Source: an uncultured Formosa sp. (GTDB lineage: Bacteria; Bacteroidota; Bacteroidia; Flavobacteriales; Flavobacteriaceae). From it: DNA of 64,000 bases. This document shows positions 1 to 10,600 of the stretch, one piece after another; positions within the stretch are counted from its first letter, which is position 1, and each line of letters starts with the position of its first letter. The position numbers were made by a program, and so were the translations under genes. Location: NCBI RefSeq assembly GCF_947500765.1, contig NZ_CANMTH010000003.1:124001-188000 (forward strand). The letters run 5' to 3'. Under the pieces are notes generated by a model, which was not told the DNA's origin, searched no databases, and was given only the letters and a program-made list of their open reading frames with translations.

Positions 1-94
1 AGATATGTATAATATAGAATATTAAGTGAGCACAAGGTTTAGTTATTACACATTTTAATATAGGTTATATTACTTATTTTAAAAGTCAATATCA

Positions 95-2155
95 TTATTT
101 TCTAAAAACAGGAGAATCAAACAAGTACCATTTAAAACGTAAACCAATTTCAGAAAACGTAAAACCAGCAGCTGTGGCAGAGGCGATGTTACTTCGTGTG
201 CCATAGAGATTTAATAAGGTGCGTTCTGTGAACTTATATCCTAACTTTCCTTGTATGCGGTAGGTTAGTTGGCTACTATCGTCTTCAATATACTGTAATC
301 CTGTTGCTGCAGTAAGTTCGTAAAACCATGATTTTGGTTTGGTAATGACTTCATCTTTTATAATGTTTGCGAAAATTTCGACAGCATTAAATTTTTCAGG
401 ACTAAAATAAATGGTTGGTACTTGGTTTTTAAATGTAATATATTGATAGTTTAAACCTGCTTTTAAACTTGGTTTAGCCATAATGTTATAATATAACGAT
501 GTGAACAATAGGTTTCTGTTGTTATCATCGTTTTGCCATGTATAATAATATTGTGTAAACCATCCTAAATTAAAATTGGTGCTTAAATTGTAGTTTGCGT
601 ACAGGTTATTCATCACAATTTCTCGTTCTAATAATTCGGCATTAAAACTTTGTATTTCACTTTTGTAACCAATATCTAAAACTTGAAGTTTAAACGGTTT
701 TATGTTTAAAGACAGATCGGTAACAAATTGAGTATAATTGTTGTTATTCGCTTTTGCAGCTGTAATACCTGCAGTACCTTTAAAGGTTATATTTTGCAAA
801 ATCTGATAGCTTAATCCTAAAGCAAAATCGTTAGATTTAGCATCGTTATCGGTGACTTTATTACTAGTTGATCTGTAACTATAATGCGCTAACCATTTTA
901 GTCTTGTAGACGTTGGGAATTCAATATTGGTTTGTACGGCGTAAGCTTTGTTATCGCCATTATCTGAAGAATGTAAGGTTTTGGTTTCCCAAAAGGGTGT
1001 AAAGTTTGCGTTTAATGTTTTTATAAAATTAGTAGCATCTTTTTGGTTATTGTAAAATTTTAGTGTGTTTTCTGCTGAACGGTAGGCATCATCATAACGT
1101 CCTATTGCTTTTAAAGCATTGGCTTTTCCTAGATTTCCGTCAAACGAGGTACTGTCATTTTCTAAAATCCGATTATAATCTACAACACTCTTTTTAAAAT
1201 CACTTTTATAAATATTTAAAGTTGCACGGAGTGATAATAACCAATTCTTGTTGGGGTTATCTGTAATTAATTTAGATATTAAAGTATCTGCAGTTTTATA
1301 TTCTTTATTCCAAATTAAGGCTTGTATATAACGCTCTGTAGTTGGTTGAATGTGTTTCTGATTGGTATTCGTTTCTAAATTTGAATAGGATTGCTCACTA
1401 ATTTGTAAGGCCTCTTTTTCCTTTCCGTTTAAATGTGCAACTAAAGCTAAGCCATTTAAAGCGATATGTTTAGTTTCTTGATTCGTTTTTAAAAAAGTAT
1501 AAGTCGCTTTTGCATCTTCTAAGCGGTCTGCTATTAAGTATAAATTTGCCAGATTGATTAAAGTGTCGGTATCATCTTTAAAAAGCGTTAAGTTTTCTTT
1601 TAAAAGACGTTCTGCTTCTTTGTAATTCTGAGCTTGCTGCTTCTGGTAGGCATACCCTAAATAAATGTATTTTTTAGATGTTAATGCATTTGCATTTCCA
1701 GGTAAGACCTCTAAAGCTTTATTCACATAAATTAATGCTTCATCATAAATTTTAAGATTAGATAGTGTATTTGCATAACCTAAAAGTGCTGGAAAACTTC
1801 GGTTATTTTCTGTAATTAAACTTTCGTAAAATGTTTTTGCATCGAGGTAGTTTTTATTCCATAATAAAGCTTCTGCATAGTTTAATTTAATTTCAAAATC
1901 TGTAGGATAGGTTTTTAATAAATCGGTAAATATTGTAACAGCTTGTTCTGAATCTCCCTGTAAACCAACAGCACGACCATAACATAATTTAGCTGTTTTA
2001 TTTGTTGGATAATTTTTTAAAACAGTTTTGAAAAAGGTTTCTGCTTTAGCATATTTTCCAGTTTCTAAATATGTAAAACCTTCTTGCATATCTTGTGCAT
2101 TAGCTAAACTTGTAAAAACTATTAGGCATAATATAAGATAATATTTATAGGTCAT
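95..2155 (-). CDS. TPR outer-membrane beta-barrel protein, polysaccharide-export type
   Basis: The 686-residue product starts with a signal peptide (about residues 1-20, ending at ANAQ). Roughly 350 residues of tetratricopeptide repeats follow, with typical A-Y-G-A spacing. The last 270 residues are rich in alternating aromatic and polar strands (for example YNLSTNFNLGWFTQYYYTW) and end in a hydrophobic/aromatic run, as in YaiO-like barrels. TPR plus porin is the layout of outer-membrane exporters such as BcsC, PgaA and PelB, so export of a polymer made by the neighbouring glycosyltransferases is a reasonable inference. It is divergent from the flippase-like gene, and the 190-base gap holds a shared-type regulatory site. 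The family is supported by architecture only; the transported polymer is unknown. Confidence 0.7.
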   Translation of the reverse strand: MTYKYYLILCLIVFTSLANAQDMQEGFTYLETGKYAKAETFFKTVLKNYPTNKTAKLCYGRAVGLQGDSEQAVTIFTDLLKTYPTDFEIKLNYAEALLWNKNYLDAKTFYESLITENNRSFPALLGYANTLSNLKIYDEALIYVNKALEVLPGNANALTSKKYIYLGYAYQKQQAQNYKEAERLLKENLTLFKDDTDTLINLANLYLIADRLEDAKATYTFLKTNQETKHIALNGLALVAHLNGKEKEALQISEQSYSNLETNTNQKHIQPTTERYIQALIWNKEYKTADTLISKLITDNPNKNWLLSLRATLNIYKSDFKKSVVDYNRILENDSTSFDGNLGKANALKAIGRYDDAYRSAENTLKFYNNQKDATNFIKTLNANFTPFWETKTLHSSDNGDNKAYAVQTNIEFPTSTRLKWLAHYSYRSTSNKVTDNDAKSNDFALGLSYQILQNITFKGTAGITAAKANNNNYTQFVTDLSLNIKPFKLQVLDIGYKSEIQSFNAELLEREIVMNNLYANYNLSTNFNLGWFTQYYYTWQNDDNNRNLLFTSLYYNIMAKPSLKAGLNYQYITFKNQVPTIYFSPEKFNAVEIFANIIKDEVITKPKSWFYELTAATGLQYIEDDSSQLTYRIQGKLGYKFTERTLLNLYGTRSNIASATAAGFTFSEIGLRFKWYLFDSPVFRK

Positions 2156-2200
2156 TTGTTCTGTTTTTATGTTAATGCAAGTTAATCAATCCAATCCAAT

Positions 2201-2217
2201 CATTCGTCTATAGCAAG
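2201..2217 (+). promoter_or_regulatory. CATTCGTC regulatory site upstream of the flippase gene
   Basis: CATTCGTCTATAGCAAG lies in the divergent gap. Its first base is 68 bases upstream of the last base of a -7-like element (GATATTTG, 2262-2269). The same spacing recurs at 3614 and 10811. The core resembles AlgR/LytTR-type recognition sequences (CCGTTCGTC), so a LytTR regulator is inferred. Confidence 0.5.
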
Positions 2218-2261
2218 TTGCAACTCACCGAAATATATTGGTAATCTGTTGATTGTTAAAA

Positions 2262-2269
2262 GATATTTG
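2262..2269 (+). promoter_or_regulatory. -7 element of the flippase gene
   Basis: GATATTTG approximates the Bacteroidota -7 consensus TAnnTTTG. A possible -33 ATTG lies at 2237-2240. The predicted transcript would start near 2276, leaving a leader of roughly 70 bases. Confidence 0.4.
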
Positions 2270-2344
2270 TATCAGTAATACCAAATTGTATGTGTTTACA
2301 AATTAAGGGTTACTAAATTATTTAAAGTATTAAAGACACAAATA

Positions 2345-3598
2345 ATGATGCAAATTATTTCGAATATAAGCTCTAGAAAAATATCTCCAGAGCAACTTTT
2401 TATGTTAAGCGTTTTATTGGTTAACGGAGGCAATTATGTATATAATCTTATTTTAGGACGTTTGTTAGGTCCAGAACAATTTGCAGATGCCGCTGTGCTA
2501 ATTACCTTTTTATTAGTACTCTCTTTTGTTGCTATGACTTTTCAATTGGTAACGGCAAAATTCTCAGTGTTATTTGAAGCCCATATTTTTAAAAATTTTG
2601 TGTCTAAAGTTTATAAAAATGCACTTGCTGTGGGAATCTTCTTAGGGTTTTTAATCATCTTGTTTTCCAATCAACTTCAACACATTTTCAACACATCAAC
2701 GGCCAGTATGTTTATTATTTTTGGAATGGGTGTACCTTTTTATTTTTTAATGAGTGTAAACCGTGGTGTTTTTCAAGGCAAGAAGGCTTTTAAATTATTA
2801 TCTATTACTTATCAGGGTGAAATGATAAGCAGACTTATAATAACCTTAGCGTTAATTTTTATATTAAAGATAGAATCATCTATCATCATTGCAATAGGAA
2901 TTTTAATCTCTTTTATATTTGGTTTATTTCCTTTTAAAACAGCACATATTTCGCTTAAAAAAACAACTCTTGATGCTGAAAATTCTAAACAAATTCGAAA
3001 CTTTTTTATGTTAACAGCATTTTATGAGTTGACTCAAATTATTATAAATAACAGCGATATTTTATTAGTGAAACATTATTTTGAATCTTACGAAGCAGGA
3101 CTCTATGCTTCCTTGGCTTTAATAGGACGTATTGTTTATTTTATTGCTTGGATGTTTGTAATGTTGTTGTTACCAACGGTAATTCAGCTTAAAAAGGAAG
3201 GGAAAGATACTGCACCTATTTTATTTAAATATGTTGGTTATATTGCTGCAATTGCATTAGTAATTATTCTTGTTTGTGCCATTTTACCTAAATTAATGAT
3301 TATGATCTTGTTTGGAGAAAGTTATTTAACAATGGCCCCTTTATTATGGAAATATGCGACTGCAACAGGCATGTTTGCTGTATCTAACATTTTTGCGTAT
3401 TACTATTTGTCTTTAGATAAATATGTGCCAGTAGTGATTTCTGGAGTGTTTGGAATGCTTCAAATGGTCTTGGTGATATTCTTTCATAAGAGTTTAGAAC
3501 AAGTCGTTCATATGCAGATAATTGCAATGATATTACTTCTTGTTATTCAAATTTTATTCTTCAAATTCAATTCAGTGAAAATGCGATTAACTACTTAG
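2345..3598 (+). CDS. Polysaccharide flippase-like membrane protein (MOP superfamily)
   Basis: The 417-residue protein is almost entirely membrane-spanning, with about 12 hydrophobic segments. Its N-terminus resembles Wzx/PelG-type flippases: a short cytoplasmic head, then NGGNYVYNLILGRLLGPEQF, close to the conserved N-x3-R-x2-G-P/E pattern. Such proteins move lipid-linked or nascent glycans across the inner membrane. It is followed after 106 bases by a GT4 glycosyltransferase with its own promoter. The pairing of a MOP-type protein, a GT4 enzyme and a TPR-porin recalls Pel-type secretion, but I cannot show direct homology to PelG. Two adjacent ATG codons (2345 and 2348) could serve as start. 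Confidence 0.7.
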   Translation: MMQIISNISSRKISPEQLFMLSVLLVNGGNYVYNLILGRLLGPEQFADAAVLITFLLVLSFVAMTFQLVTAKFSVLFEAHIFKNFVSKVYKNALAVGIFLGFLIILFSNQLQHIFNTSTASMFIIFGMGVPFYFLMSVNRGVFQGKKAFKLLSITYQGEMISRLIITLALIFILKIESSIIIAIGILISFIFGLFPFKTAHISLKKTTLDAENSKQIRNFFMLTAFYELTQIIINNSDILLVKHYFESYEAGLYASLALIGRIVYFIAWMFVMLLLPTVIQLKKEGKDTAPILFKYVGYIAAIALVIILVCAILPKLMIMILFGESYLTMAPLLWKYATATGMFAVSNIFAYYYLSLDKYVPVVISGVFGMLQMVLVIFFHKSLEQVVHMQIIAMILLLVIQILFFKFNSVKMRLTT

Positions 3599-3613
3599 TC
3601 TAAAGCAAATTAC

Positions 3614-3630
3614 CATTCGTCTACACTAAA
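3614..3630 (+). promoter_or_regulatory. CATTCGTC regulatory site upstream of the GT4 gene
   Basis: CATTCGTCTACACTAAA begins 68 bases before the end of the -7-like element CAAATTTG (3675-3682). The spacing is identical to the sites at 2201 and 10811. A partial second copy (GTCTA) sits 17 bases downstream. It is read as an activator site. Confidence 0.5.
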
Positions 3631-3704
3631 ATGCTGTCTATCTAAGTTTGTCTTCTTTAGTCATTCAAAAACATCAAATTTGTACTATAATTAAATAATT
3701 AATC

Positions 3705-4922
3705 ATGAAATTAGCTATTGTAACCGCATTCCCTCCAAGTAAAGTAACCTTAACCGAATACGCATATCATCTAGTAAAACACTTTAGACAAAAGAAAGAA
3801 ATTACTGAATTGATTTTGCTTACAGATAGAACAGATGGAGAAAAAGATCTTGAGTTTACTGAAGCAGGATGTAAGATTACAGTTAAAGAGTGTTGGTCGT
3901 TTAATAGTTATAGAAATTTATATACTGTAACAAGACAGATTAATAAAACGCAACCAGATGCCGTATTATTTAACTTACAGTTTATGAAGTTTGGTGACAA
4001 GAAAATTGCCGCTGCTTTAGGGTTAATGTTGCCTTTAGTTTGCAAGTTAAAAAAAATACCAAATATTGTTTTATTACACAATATTCTTGAAGAAGTAGAT
4101 TTAGGAAGCGCCGGTTTTACGTCGAATAAATTAATGCAAAAAATTTATGGATTTATAGGCACAACATTAACTCAACTTATTCTTCAAGCAGATGCTGTTA
4201 CAGTGACTATGCAGAAATATGTCGAGGTTTTAGAATTGAAATATTTGGCAGCAAATGTAAAATTAATTCCTCATGGTACGTTTGAAACTCCAGAAGAACA
4301 AGATTATAGCTTAAAAGATGGTCCGTTACAAATTATGACTTTCGGAAAATTTGGTACATACAAAAAAGTAGAAGGCATGATTGAAGCTGTAGAAATTGTA
4401 AGAGCCAGAACAGGTCTAGATTTAGAAGTTGTTATAGCAGGAACAGATAACCCTAATGTACCTGGTTATTTAGCTCAAGTACAAGAAGATTATAAGCATG
4501 TGCCACAAGTTCGTTTTACCGGGTATGTTGAAGAAGATGAAGTTGCAACTGTGTTTAATAACAGTACGGTAGTTGTATTTCCTTATACGTCTACTACAGG
4601 GAGTTCGGGGGTTTTACACCAAGCAGGAAGTTATGGTAAAGCCGTGGTAATGCCGGATTTAGGAGATTTAGCCAATTTGGTAAAAGAAGAAGGATATCAG
4701 GGCGAATTTTTTGAACCAACAAGCGTGGAGAGTTTAGCGCAAGCAATAGAGAATATAGTTACTAATAATGCATATAGAATTACATTAGGACAAGCAAATT
4801 ATCAAGCAGCAACAGCTTTGCCTATGAGTAAAATAACAGCAATGTATTTAGAAACGTTTCATACTATAATCGAAAATAAATCTAGAGCACATCATCACAC
4901 AAGTAGAAGTATTATTTTATAG
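3705..4922 (+). CDS. Glycosyltransferase family 4 protein
   Basis: The 405-residue soluble protein has a GT-B layout. An N-terminal Rossmann domain begins MKLAIVTAFPPSK, and the C-terminal GT1/GT4 nucleotide-sugar domain carries MTFGKFGTYKKVEGMIEA, the GYVEEDEVATVFN segment and the donor-binding region PYTSTTGSSGVLHQAGSYGK. GT4 enzymes are retaining transferases that use nucleotide sugars in the cytoplasm. Its position after the flippase-like gene suggests it polymerises or extends the polysaccharide of this locus. The 3' end overlaps the 3' end of the convergent GH5-like gene by 11 bases. Donor and acceptor cannot be read from sequence. Confidence 0.85.
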   Translation: MKLAIVTAFPPSKVTLTEYAYHLVKHFRQKKEITELILLTDRTDGEKDLEFTEAGCKITVKECWSFNSYRNLYTVTRQINKTQPDAVLFNLQFMKFGDKKIAAALGLMLPLVCKLKKIPNIVLLHNILEEVDLGSAGFTSNKLMQKIYGFIGTTLTQLILQADAVTVTMQKYVEVLELKYLAANVKLIPHGTFETPEEQDYSLKDGPLQIMTFGKFGTYKKVEGMIEAVEIVRARTGLDLEVVIAGTDNPNVPGYLAQVQEDYKHVPQVRFTGYVEEDEVATVFNNSTVVVFPYTSTTGSSGVLHQAGSYGKAVVMPDLGDLANLVKEEGYQGEFFEPTSVESLAQAIENIVTNNAYRITLGQANYQAATALPMSKITAMYLETFHTIIENKSRAHHHTSRSIIL

Positions 4923-6429
4923 AAATATATTTAAAAGCAGGTTTACGTTTGCCATCTTGGTTAATAAAACCAAAATGCTCTTGAGTTTGTTTTCTCCAAG
5001 GTTGCCATCCTACAACGTCTTCCGGAATATTATCAAAATCATACAAAGTCCAAGACATAAATTGTAAGTTATTCACTGCAATTATGTCTTGGATTTTTTT
5101 GTGATAGTTTGCTTGATCAGTGTCCGAAGATCCGAAAGGTTTCCATAAACCAGAATAAGACGACAATCCGAATTCTTGAAGGACTAATGGTTTGTTCGGA
5201 ATTTCTGTTTTCATGTTTTTTATTGCTGCATCTAAAAGTTCTAAATCTTCGTAATAGTGAAACGATACAAAGTCTACTTTATCTTTTAAAATCGATGCGC
5301 TTTGTGTATTAGACCAGCCAATAGTTACTGGATGAGAATCATCTACAGATTTTACTAAATCTATCATATTATCTAACCAAGCAATTACATTATCTTTACC
5401 TCTTGATTCAAAATCTAAATTGGGTTCATTTTTTATATCCCAAGCTAACAGTGCATTGTGGTTTTTTAGTGTACTTACAATGGTTTCTGCATGACGCTGG
5501 TTTAACGTATAGCTCATTACCGAATAATCGCCATAAAAATCGAATAATGTTAATACCACTTTTAGTTGGTATGCTTCGGCAATATCTAAAGTTTGCTTTA
5601 ATTTTTGTAATTTTTTTGCATCAACATTTGCTTTTCCAAAATCGTTATACTGTACAAAAAGGCGTATTGTATTTAAATCTGCCTCTTTTATAATTTTAAA
5701 GTCTTTTGAAATAATAGCTGTAGAAAACTGATTTCCAAACATATCCCAAGGATTGGCTTGCGGATAATAATTAATCCCTTTAATATTTAAATGATTTACA
5801 GAAATTATTTCATGACGTTTTTTAGATATATCAACATTTTCTTTTACAATATGTCGAATGCGCCAAAAGCCATCTTCAAGTAAAAATACGATGCTGTAAT
5901 TTGAGGTTTCAGTAGTTTCTAAAACCATTTGTTCTGCTTTAAAAAGCCGTTTGTATTCGACAACATTTCTATCTGTAATCACTGCTAATTGGCCGTCTTC
6001 ACTAAAAAAATCTAATGTTGGATTGTGTTTTAAAGTGGTTGCTTCAATAGTGATGTCTTCTGCTTTATTTAAAGTAATGAAATCGTATAAATTTTTTCTT
6101 GCACTATCTGTATAATAATCTTTAATTCCCGCTATTTTGTTCGTTTTGTAAGCAATTTGTTTTACATACCAAGCATCTAGATAATCGTTTTGTAAAGCAT
6201 TTAAGTTTTCGTTATCCATTGGTCTGCCTTCATTTTGTAAAGGTTCCCATTCTAATTTTGGGGTGTACTGTTCTACTTTATTAATTTCTGTATGAAGCAT
6301 GGTACTGCGGTCTGCACCCGTATTTAGATAGCTAAATAAGGCACTAACTCCTGAAATAATAAGGGCAATAACCATAATATATGAAATAATTAAAATGGTA
6401 CGTAATATGTTTTTATTAAGACTTACCAT
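4912..6429 (-). CDS. Membrane-anchored GH5-like glycoside hydrolase
   Basis: The 505-residue product has one N-terminal transmembrane segment (about residues 10-34) and then an extracytoplasmic region. Residues 75-200 look like an NTF2-like domain: a helix rich in Y/W, and FWRIRHIV on a closing strand. Residues 215-505 form a probable TIM barrel, with acid/base Glu335 in WDIKNEP and nucleophile Glu419 in VLQEFG, the pattern of clan GH-A cellulases and mannanases. It likely trims or processes the polysaccharide of the locus at the membrane. It is last of a tight three-gene minus-strand operon and overlaps the preceding gene by 7 bases. The exact GH family is uncertain. Confidence 0.72.
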   Translation of the reverse strand: MVSLNKNILRTILIISYIMVIALIISGVSALFSYLNTGADRSTMLHTEINKVEQYTPKLEWEPLQNEGRPMDNENLNALQNDYLDAWYVKQIAYKTNKIAGIKDYYTDSARKNLYDFITLNKAEDITIEATTLKHNPTLDFFSEDGQLAVITDRNVVEYKRLFKAEQMVLETTETSNYSIVFLLEDGFWRIRHIVKENVDISKKRHEIISVNHLNIKGINYYPQANPWDMFGNQFSTAIISKDFKIIKEADLNTIRLFVQYNDFGKANVDAKKLQKLKQTLDIAEAYQLKVVLTLFDFYGDYSVMSYTLNQRHAETIVSTLKNHNALLAWDIKNEPNLDFESRGKDNVIAWLDNMIDLVKSVDDSHPVTIGWSNTQSASILKDKVDFVSFHYYEDLELLDAAIKNMKTEIPNKPLVLQEFGLSSYSGLWKPFGSSDTDQANYHKKIQDIIAVNNLQFMSWTLYDFDNIPEDVVGWQPWRKQTQEHFGFINQDGKRKPAFKYISIK

Positions 6430-7640
6430 AGTTTTTTTGTGTTGAATTCTTTTGTTTTTCCAGCCGTTTCTATACTGAAATCATAGTTGCTATTTTTATA
6501 AATAGCAGGTTTTAAATTGAAGCTTACATAGCCATTAAAGGACGTTTTTATAAGTGTATTTATAAGAGCACCGTTGTTGTAAATGTTTAGTTTGACTTGC
6601 AGTCCGTCTGGAATCATTTGTTTCATAAAACTTTGTAAAGGTCCAACAGTCAATGTTCTATTTTTATTAGAGAATAAAACCTCGAAATCTTCTATAACTT
6701 GTTTGTAACTAAGTAAAATTGTATTGCTTTCAGACATACCTTCTATATAGGCTTTAACGCTCCATGTGTCTTTAAAGTCGGGATGAATCATTTTAGATTG
6801 AGCAATACCATCTATAGTTGTTCCTGTAGTTTTTAAAATATCTTGCTTTTGATTTGTGATGAAGAATGTAACAAAAGTTCCGTCGCTAACTACGTTATTT
6901 TGTTTGTCTTTTATAACAGATGTCGAAAATGTTGTTATCTGATTACCATCGGCATATTCATGAGGTCGTGATGCAGAAATAGAGAAATCTGTAGGAATTG
7001 CTGCAGCTACATTTATAGTAAATTCTTTAGAGTTGATGCCTAAACTTTCTGAAGAGACTAACATGCGTCCGCTTTCTTGTTTAGAATTAATGTTTTTATA
7101 AGCAATTAAATGTTTTGTGAAAATATCGTGCGTTTCTTCGGAAGCCAAAAATTGATGCTTTGCTTTAACTAAGGTATGTTCTGCTAAAGGATTATCTAAA
7201 GAATCTGTAGGAATAACAACCAACATGGTGTAATCTGTACCTCCTGCTTGAATACTTGGCGGACCAATATACGTTTCCATAGTAGCAACTTCTTGTTTAG
7301 GATTGATCCTGATTTGTCCCGAAAGGAAATGACTCTTATTTAACAATTTCCAATTTATAAGCCCTGTTTTTTTGGTGATATTTTTTGGAATGAGGTATTC
7401 CCTAGTATTCTTTTTTAGGGTTGCAGTGACCAATGTAGATCCATAACTGTTAGCGCAATAGAGTAATGGAGCTTCTTGTGTGTTTATCGAAAATTGCAAC
7501 GTAATTACCTGTCCTGCCTCATAGTTGGTTTTTGTACTTAGAAGTTTAATTGTTTTAGCTGTTTTATTTTGTTGCGCAACAGCAAATGGAGACGTTAAAA
7601 TCAAGCTTAAAAGGAACAAATATGTGTATGTTAACTTCAT
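6423..7640 (-). CDS. Secreted protein with Ig-like/macroglobulin-like repeats
   Basis: The 405-residue product has a signal peptide (about residues 1-22, ending AVAQ) and is beta-rich throughout. The segment around residues 210-305 (SASRPHEYADGNQITTFSTS, then DGTFVTFFITN) reads like a bacterial Ig-like, invasin-type domain, and the N-terminal part resembles alpha-2-macroglobulin MG domains. No catalytic motif is visible. The start codon overlaps the stop of the upstream 1029-residue membrane protein gene (TAATG), and the end overlaps the GH5-like gene, so the three are probably translated together. A structural or scaffolding role in periplasmic polymer handling is only an inference. Confidence 0.55.
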   Translation of the reverse strand: MKLTYTYLFLLSLILTSPFAVAQQNKTAKTIKLLSTKTNYEAGQVITLQFSINTQEAPLLYCANSYGSTLVTATLKKNTREYLIPKNITKKTGLINWKLLNKSHFLSGQIRINPKQEVATMETYIGPPSIQAGGTDYTMLVVIPTDSLDNPLAEHTLVKAKHQFLASEETHDIFTKHLIAYKNINSKQESGRMLVSSESLGINSKEFTINVAAAIPTDFSISASRPHEYADGNQITTFSTSVIKDKQNNVVSDGTFVTFFITNQKQDILKTTGTTIDGIAQSKMIHPDFKDTWSVKAYIEGMSESNTILLSYKQVIEDFEVLFSNKNRTLTVGPLQSFMKQMIPDGLQVKLNIYNNGALINTLIKTSFNGYVSFNLKPAIYKNSNYDFSIETAGKTKEFNTKKLW

Positions 7641-10600
7641 TAATTTGGGCTACCTATATAGGTGTTAATTTCTATTTTTATATAACTAAAATCTGGATGT
7701 ACAATATGTTGTAGTTCTTCGTTTGTATGATTTTCAATTCTGGTTGGTATTATTTTATTAGCAATAGCATCATTTGGTAAGCCATTAACAAATATGTTTT
7801 TCATGCTATTATTAATGATTTTTATTTTTCCATCTTTTAAAATGGAGTATTTAAAATTTTGTTTGCGTTGTTGTCTAATGCCTTCTTTTACAAATAAATG
7901 ATCGACCCAAACCATAGTTTTGTTTTCATCATAATAGGTGATTAATAGTTGTGGAATGGTAATTTCTTGAATTCCGCTATTAAACAGGTTTCCGTTTATG
8001 GTTTCATTTGTAATATCAATAGCACTCAATACAACATTTTTATATAAATCGGATCCAGAAACATTTCCAGCCACTTGCAAATTGAATTTAGTTGGTTGTT
8101 CTTCAAATTCAACGGGAGTAAATTCATCAGGATTAAACGTATCGGGAATAGAATCTTGTGTTTTAGACCATGCAATACCTTCAAAGTTAATCCTGAAACT
8201 ACTAGATTCTTTAGGCATTAATTTGTGTTTTACATGATACTTTGCATTATAGGTAGCTAATTGTTTATTATTATCGTTATATAAGCTGCCCTTTAAAATA
8301 ACATCTGCAGGAACATTATCTATATTTTGTACTTCACCAATAATTGCATAATGCCCATTGTATTGTACTAATTTCGCAGAAATAATTTCTAGAACAGGTT
8401 GTTTTAAAACGTCTTCGTGGTGTGTTTGCTCTGTAGTAATGCGGCGACGTCCTTGATTAAAATATTTGGTTGTGTTAGCCGAAAACAATTGGTCTGGTGG
8501 TAAATCGTTATTTAAATCGTCTGGTTGTAAATACCATTTTCCTTTTATTTTAGAAAGTGATTTATAATCTACTTTTTTTATTTTTTCCAAGGGTGTAATC
8601 CATTGGCTAGTCACTTTTGCAGCGACTGTACTGTCGTTATAGTTAGTAATTTCAGTTTTAATAGCATCCATTTTGGCATAACTACTTAATAAACCATCTG
8701 TCACAGAAATTTCTAACATATATTGTGAAATCGGAATATTACTATTGGGATCAATTAAGCTGTATGCTTTTTCAAATTTTTTAAAATCTAGAGCATCGTA
8801 GTAAGCAATTACGGCATTTTCAGGACTGCGTTGTGAATCATTTTTTAGGTAAAATACATAAATACCGTAAAACAAGATGCTGGCTAGAAATAAGGACCAA
8901 ATATGAGTGATACGCAAAACATTTCGATTAAATTTTTTGTAGGTAACCGAGTATTTTAAAAAGTCGGGAATAGGTTTTATTCGTGTTTTTAACATGTTTA
9001 CCCAAAGCATTTGTATATTTAAAATAAATGCAACTAAAACCGTAAGAAACGGAATAACTCCCCACATAATTTTTAGCCATTTGGCAACATCTTCTTTAGG
9101 TAAAATAGAAGACACAGGTGGTATATTTAGGCGTTCCCAAACCATAATGCCATTTTCTAATTGGCGTAAACGTTGCCAACCACAGAAATAGAGAATAGGA
9201 TCGTAAAATTTATCGTTTGAGAATATGTACTTGAGGTTGTATTTTTCGGGTGTGGTTAAAAATTGTTGTAACGATCCAATACCGGCAACACCTTTAAATT
9301 TAGAGTTTTCTAAACGTTCGATAGGTCTTGTGGTAAGTTCTGGTAGGCGTCTTGCAGAATGGTAATTTCCATCTACAGTCATGGCATTGGTTTGGGCACT
9401 TAGCCAAGCCATTTGGTCTCCAAAGCCTAAGGTTAAAAAACGCCATTTATCGTGATCGTCTTGATTTAAGAAATTTACTATAGGCAACATCTTTATTTTC
9501 TGAGGTTGCGATGGTCTAAAGTAATTTAAACTCATCGTAAAAATCACCATAAACACAAAAAGTCCAGCTAATATTCCGCCAATAACACGATGATATATTG
9601 CTCCAAACCTAGACTGAATGAGTTCTTTTAAATCACCTTCAACAAACCGATAGGCAAATTCGCCTAACATAGGTATGGACAAGATAGAAGCCCAAAGTGT
9701 AAATCGATCTAAAGTTAAAATATTAAAAGCTGTTTCACCGAGTATTTTTAAAGGTATAGGAGTTGTTCCTCCTGTTCCTAAAATGGTACAAATGGTTATA
9801 GATAATCCAAAAAACAAATACCGTTTGCTATAATATCTATAAAAAATATAAGGGAGTATTATGAGTAAAATTCCCCAAGGAATTAGGAAGAATACTAATC
9901 CAGAAGACGTGATTTCTAGAAAATTATCTCGTGAACCATGCGGAATTGGAACCTGAGTAATTGGATTGGCTTTAGAGTTTAACCAATACGGAAAAATACA
10001 CCCCACAATTAAAACTAAAGACAGCATCCCGAAACTTATAATTCGTTTAAATAGCTTGAAAAAACTACTTAGAAAGAGTTTAAAGGTTACTTCTTTCATA
10101 GAGGAGACTTGTTCTCTAGAAACATCCATGATTACCATGCCTATTAAAGGAAATATAAAAAAGACCATCCCAAAAATTGGCGTAACATGGTGCGATGTTA
10201 CTGTAACAGCAATTAAAGATAAGCTCGTTGCTAAATACCATTTTCTACCTGTTTTTAACCATAAATAAATTTCTGGTAACGCATGCATTAATACAGAAAC
10301 ACCTATAATACTTGGTAATTGTCCGAAAATATGAAGGGTTTCTATAAAGGAAGACGAAAACACGGCCAAAACTGTAGCATAACCAGCAATAGTTTTATTA
10401 GCTGTTATTAATAACGAAAACCGATAAGCCCCTGTTATAAATAATACAATTGCGATAAGAGCGACACAAAACATGCCGAATTTTAAGCCACCAATTAGAG
10501 ATAATAATGCAATAGATTGGTGTACTAAAGGCGGGTAACTTTGTACTGTGAAGCCAGTATACCATTCGTAGTTCCAAGGTTCGAACCAATTATGAGCATA

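Noticed and set aside
95..4922. Direct assignment of the first three genes as pelB, pelG and pelF
   Set aside because: The architecture is similar, but no diagnostic residue-level similarity could be confirmed and the Pel deacetylase and c-di-GMP receptor are absent.
5109..5693. Short plus-strand open frames inside the GH5-like gene
   Set aside because: They lie antisense within a well-supported gene, have no domain or promoter, and are composition shadows. The same holds for other short overlapping frames, for example at 7998-8237, 9966-10268, 24300-24533 and 36003-36281.
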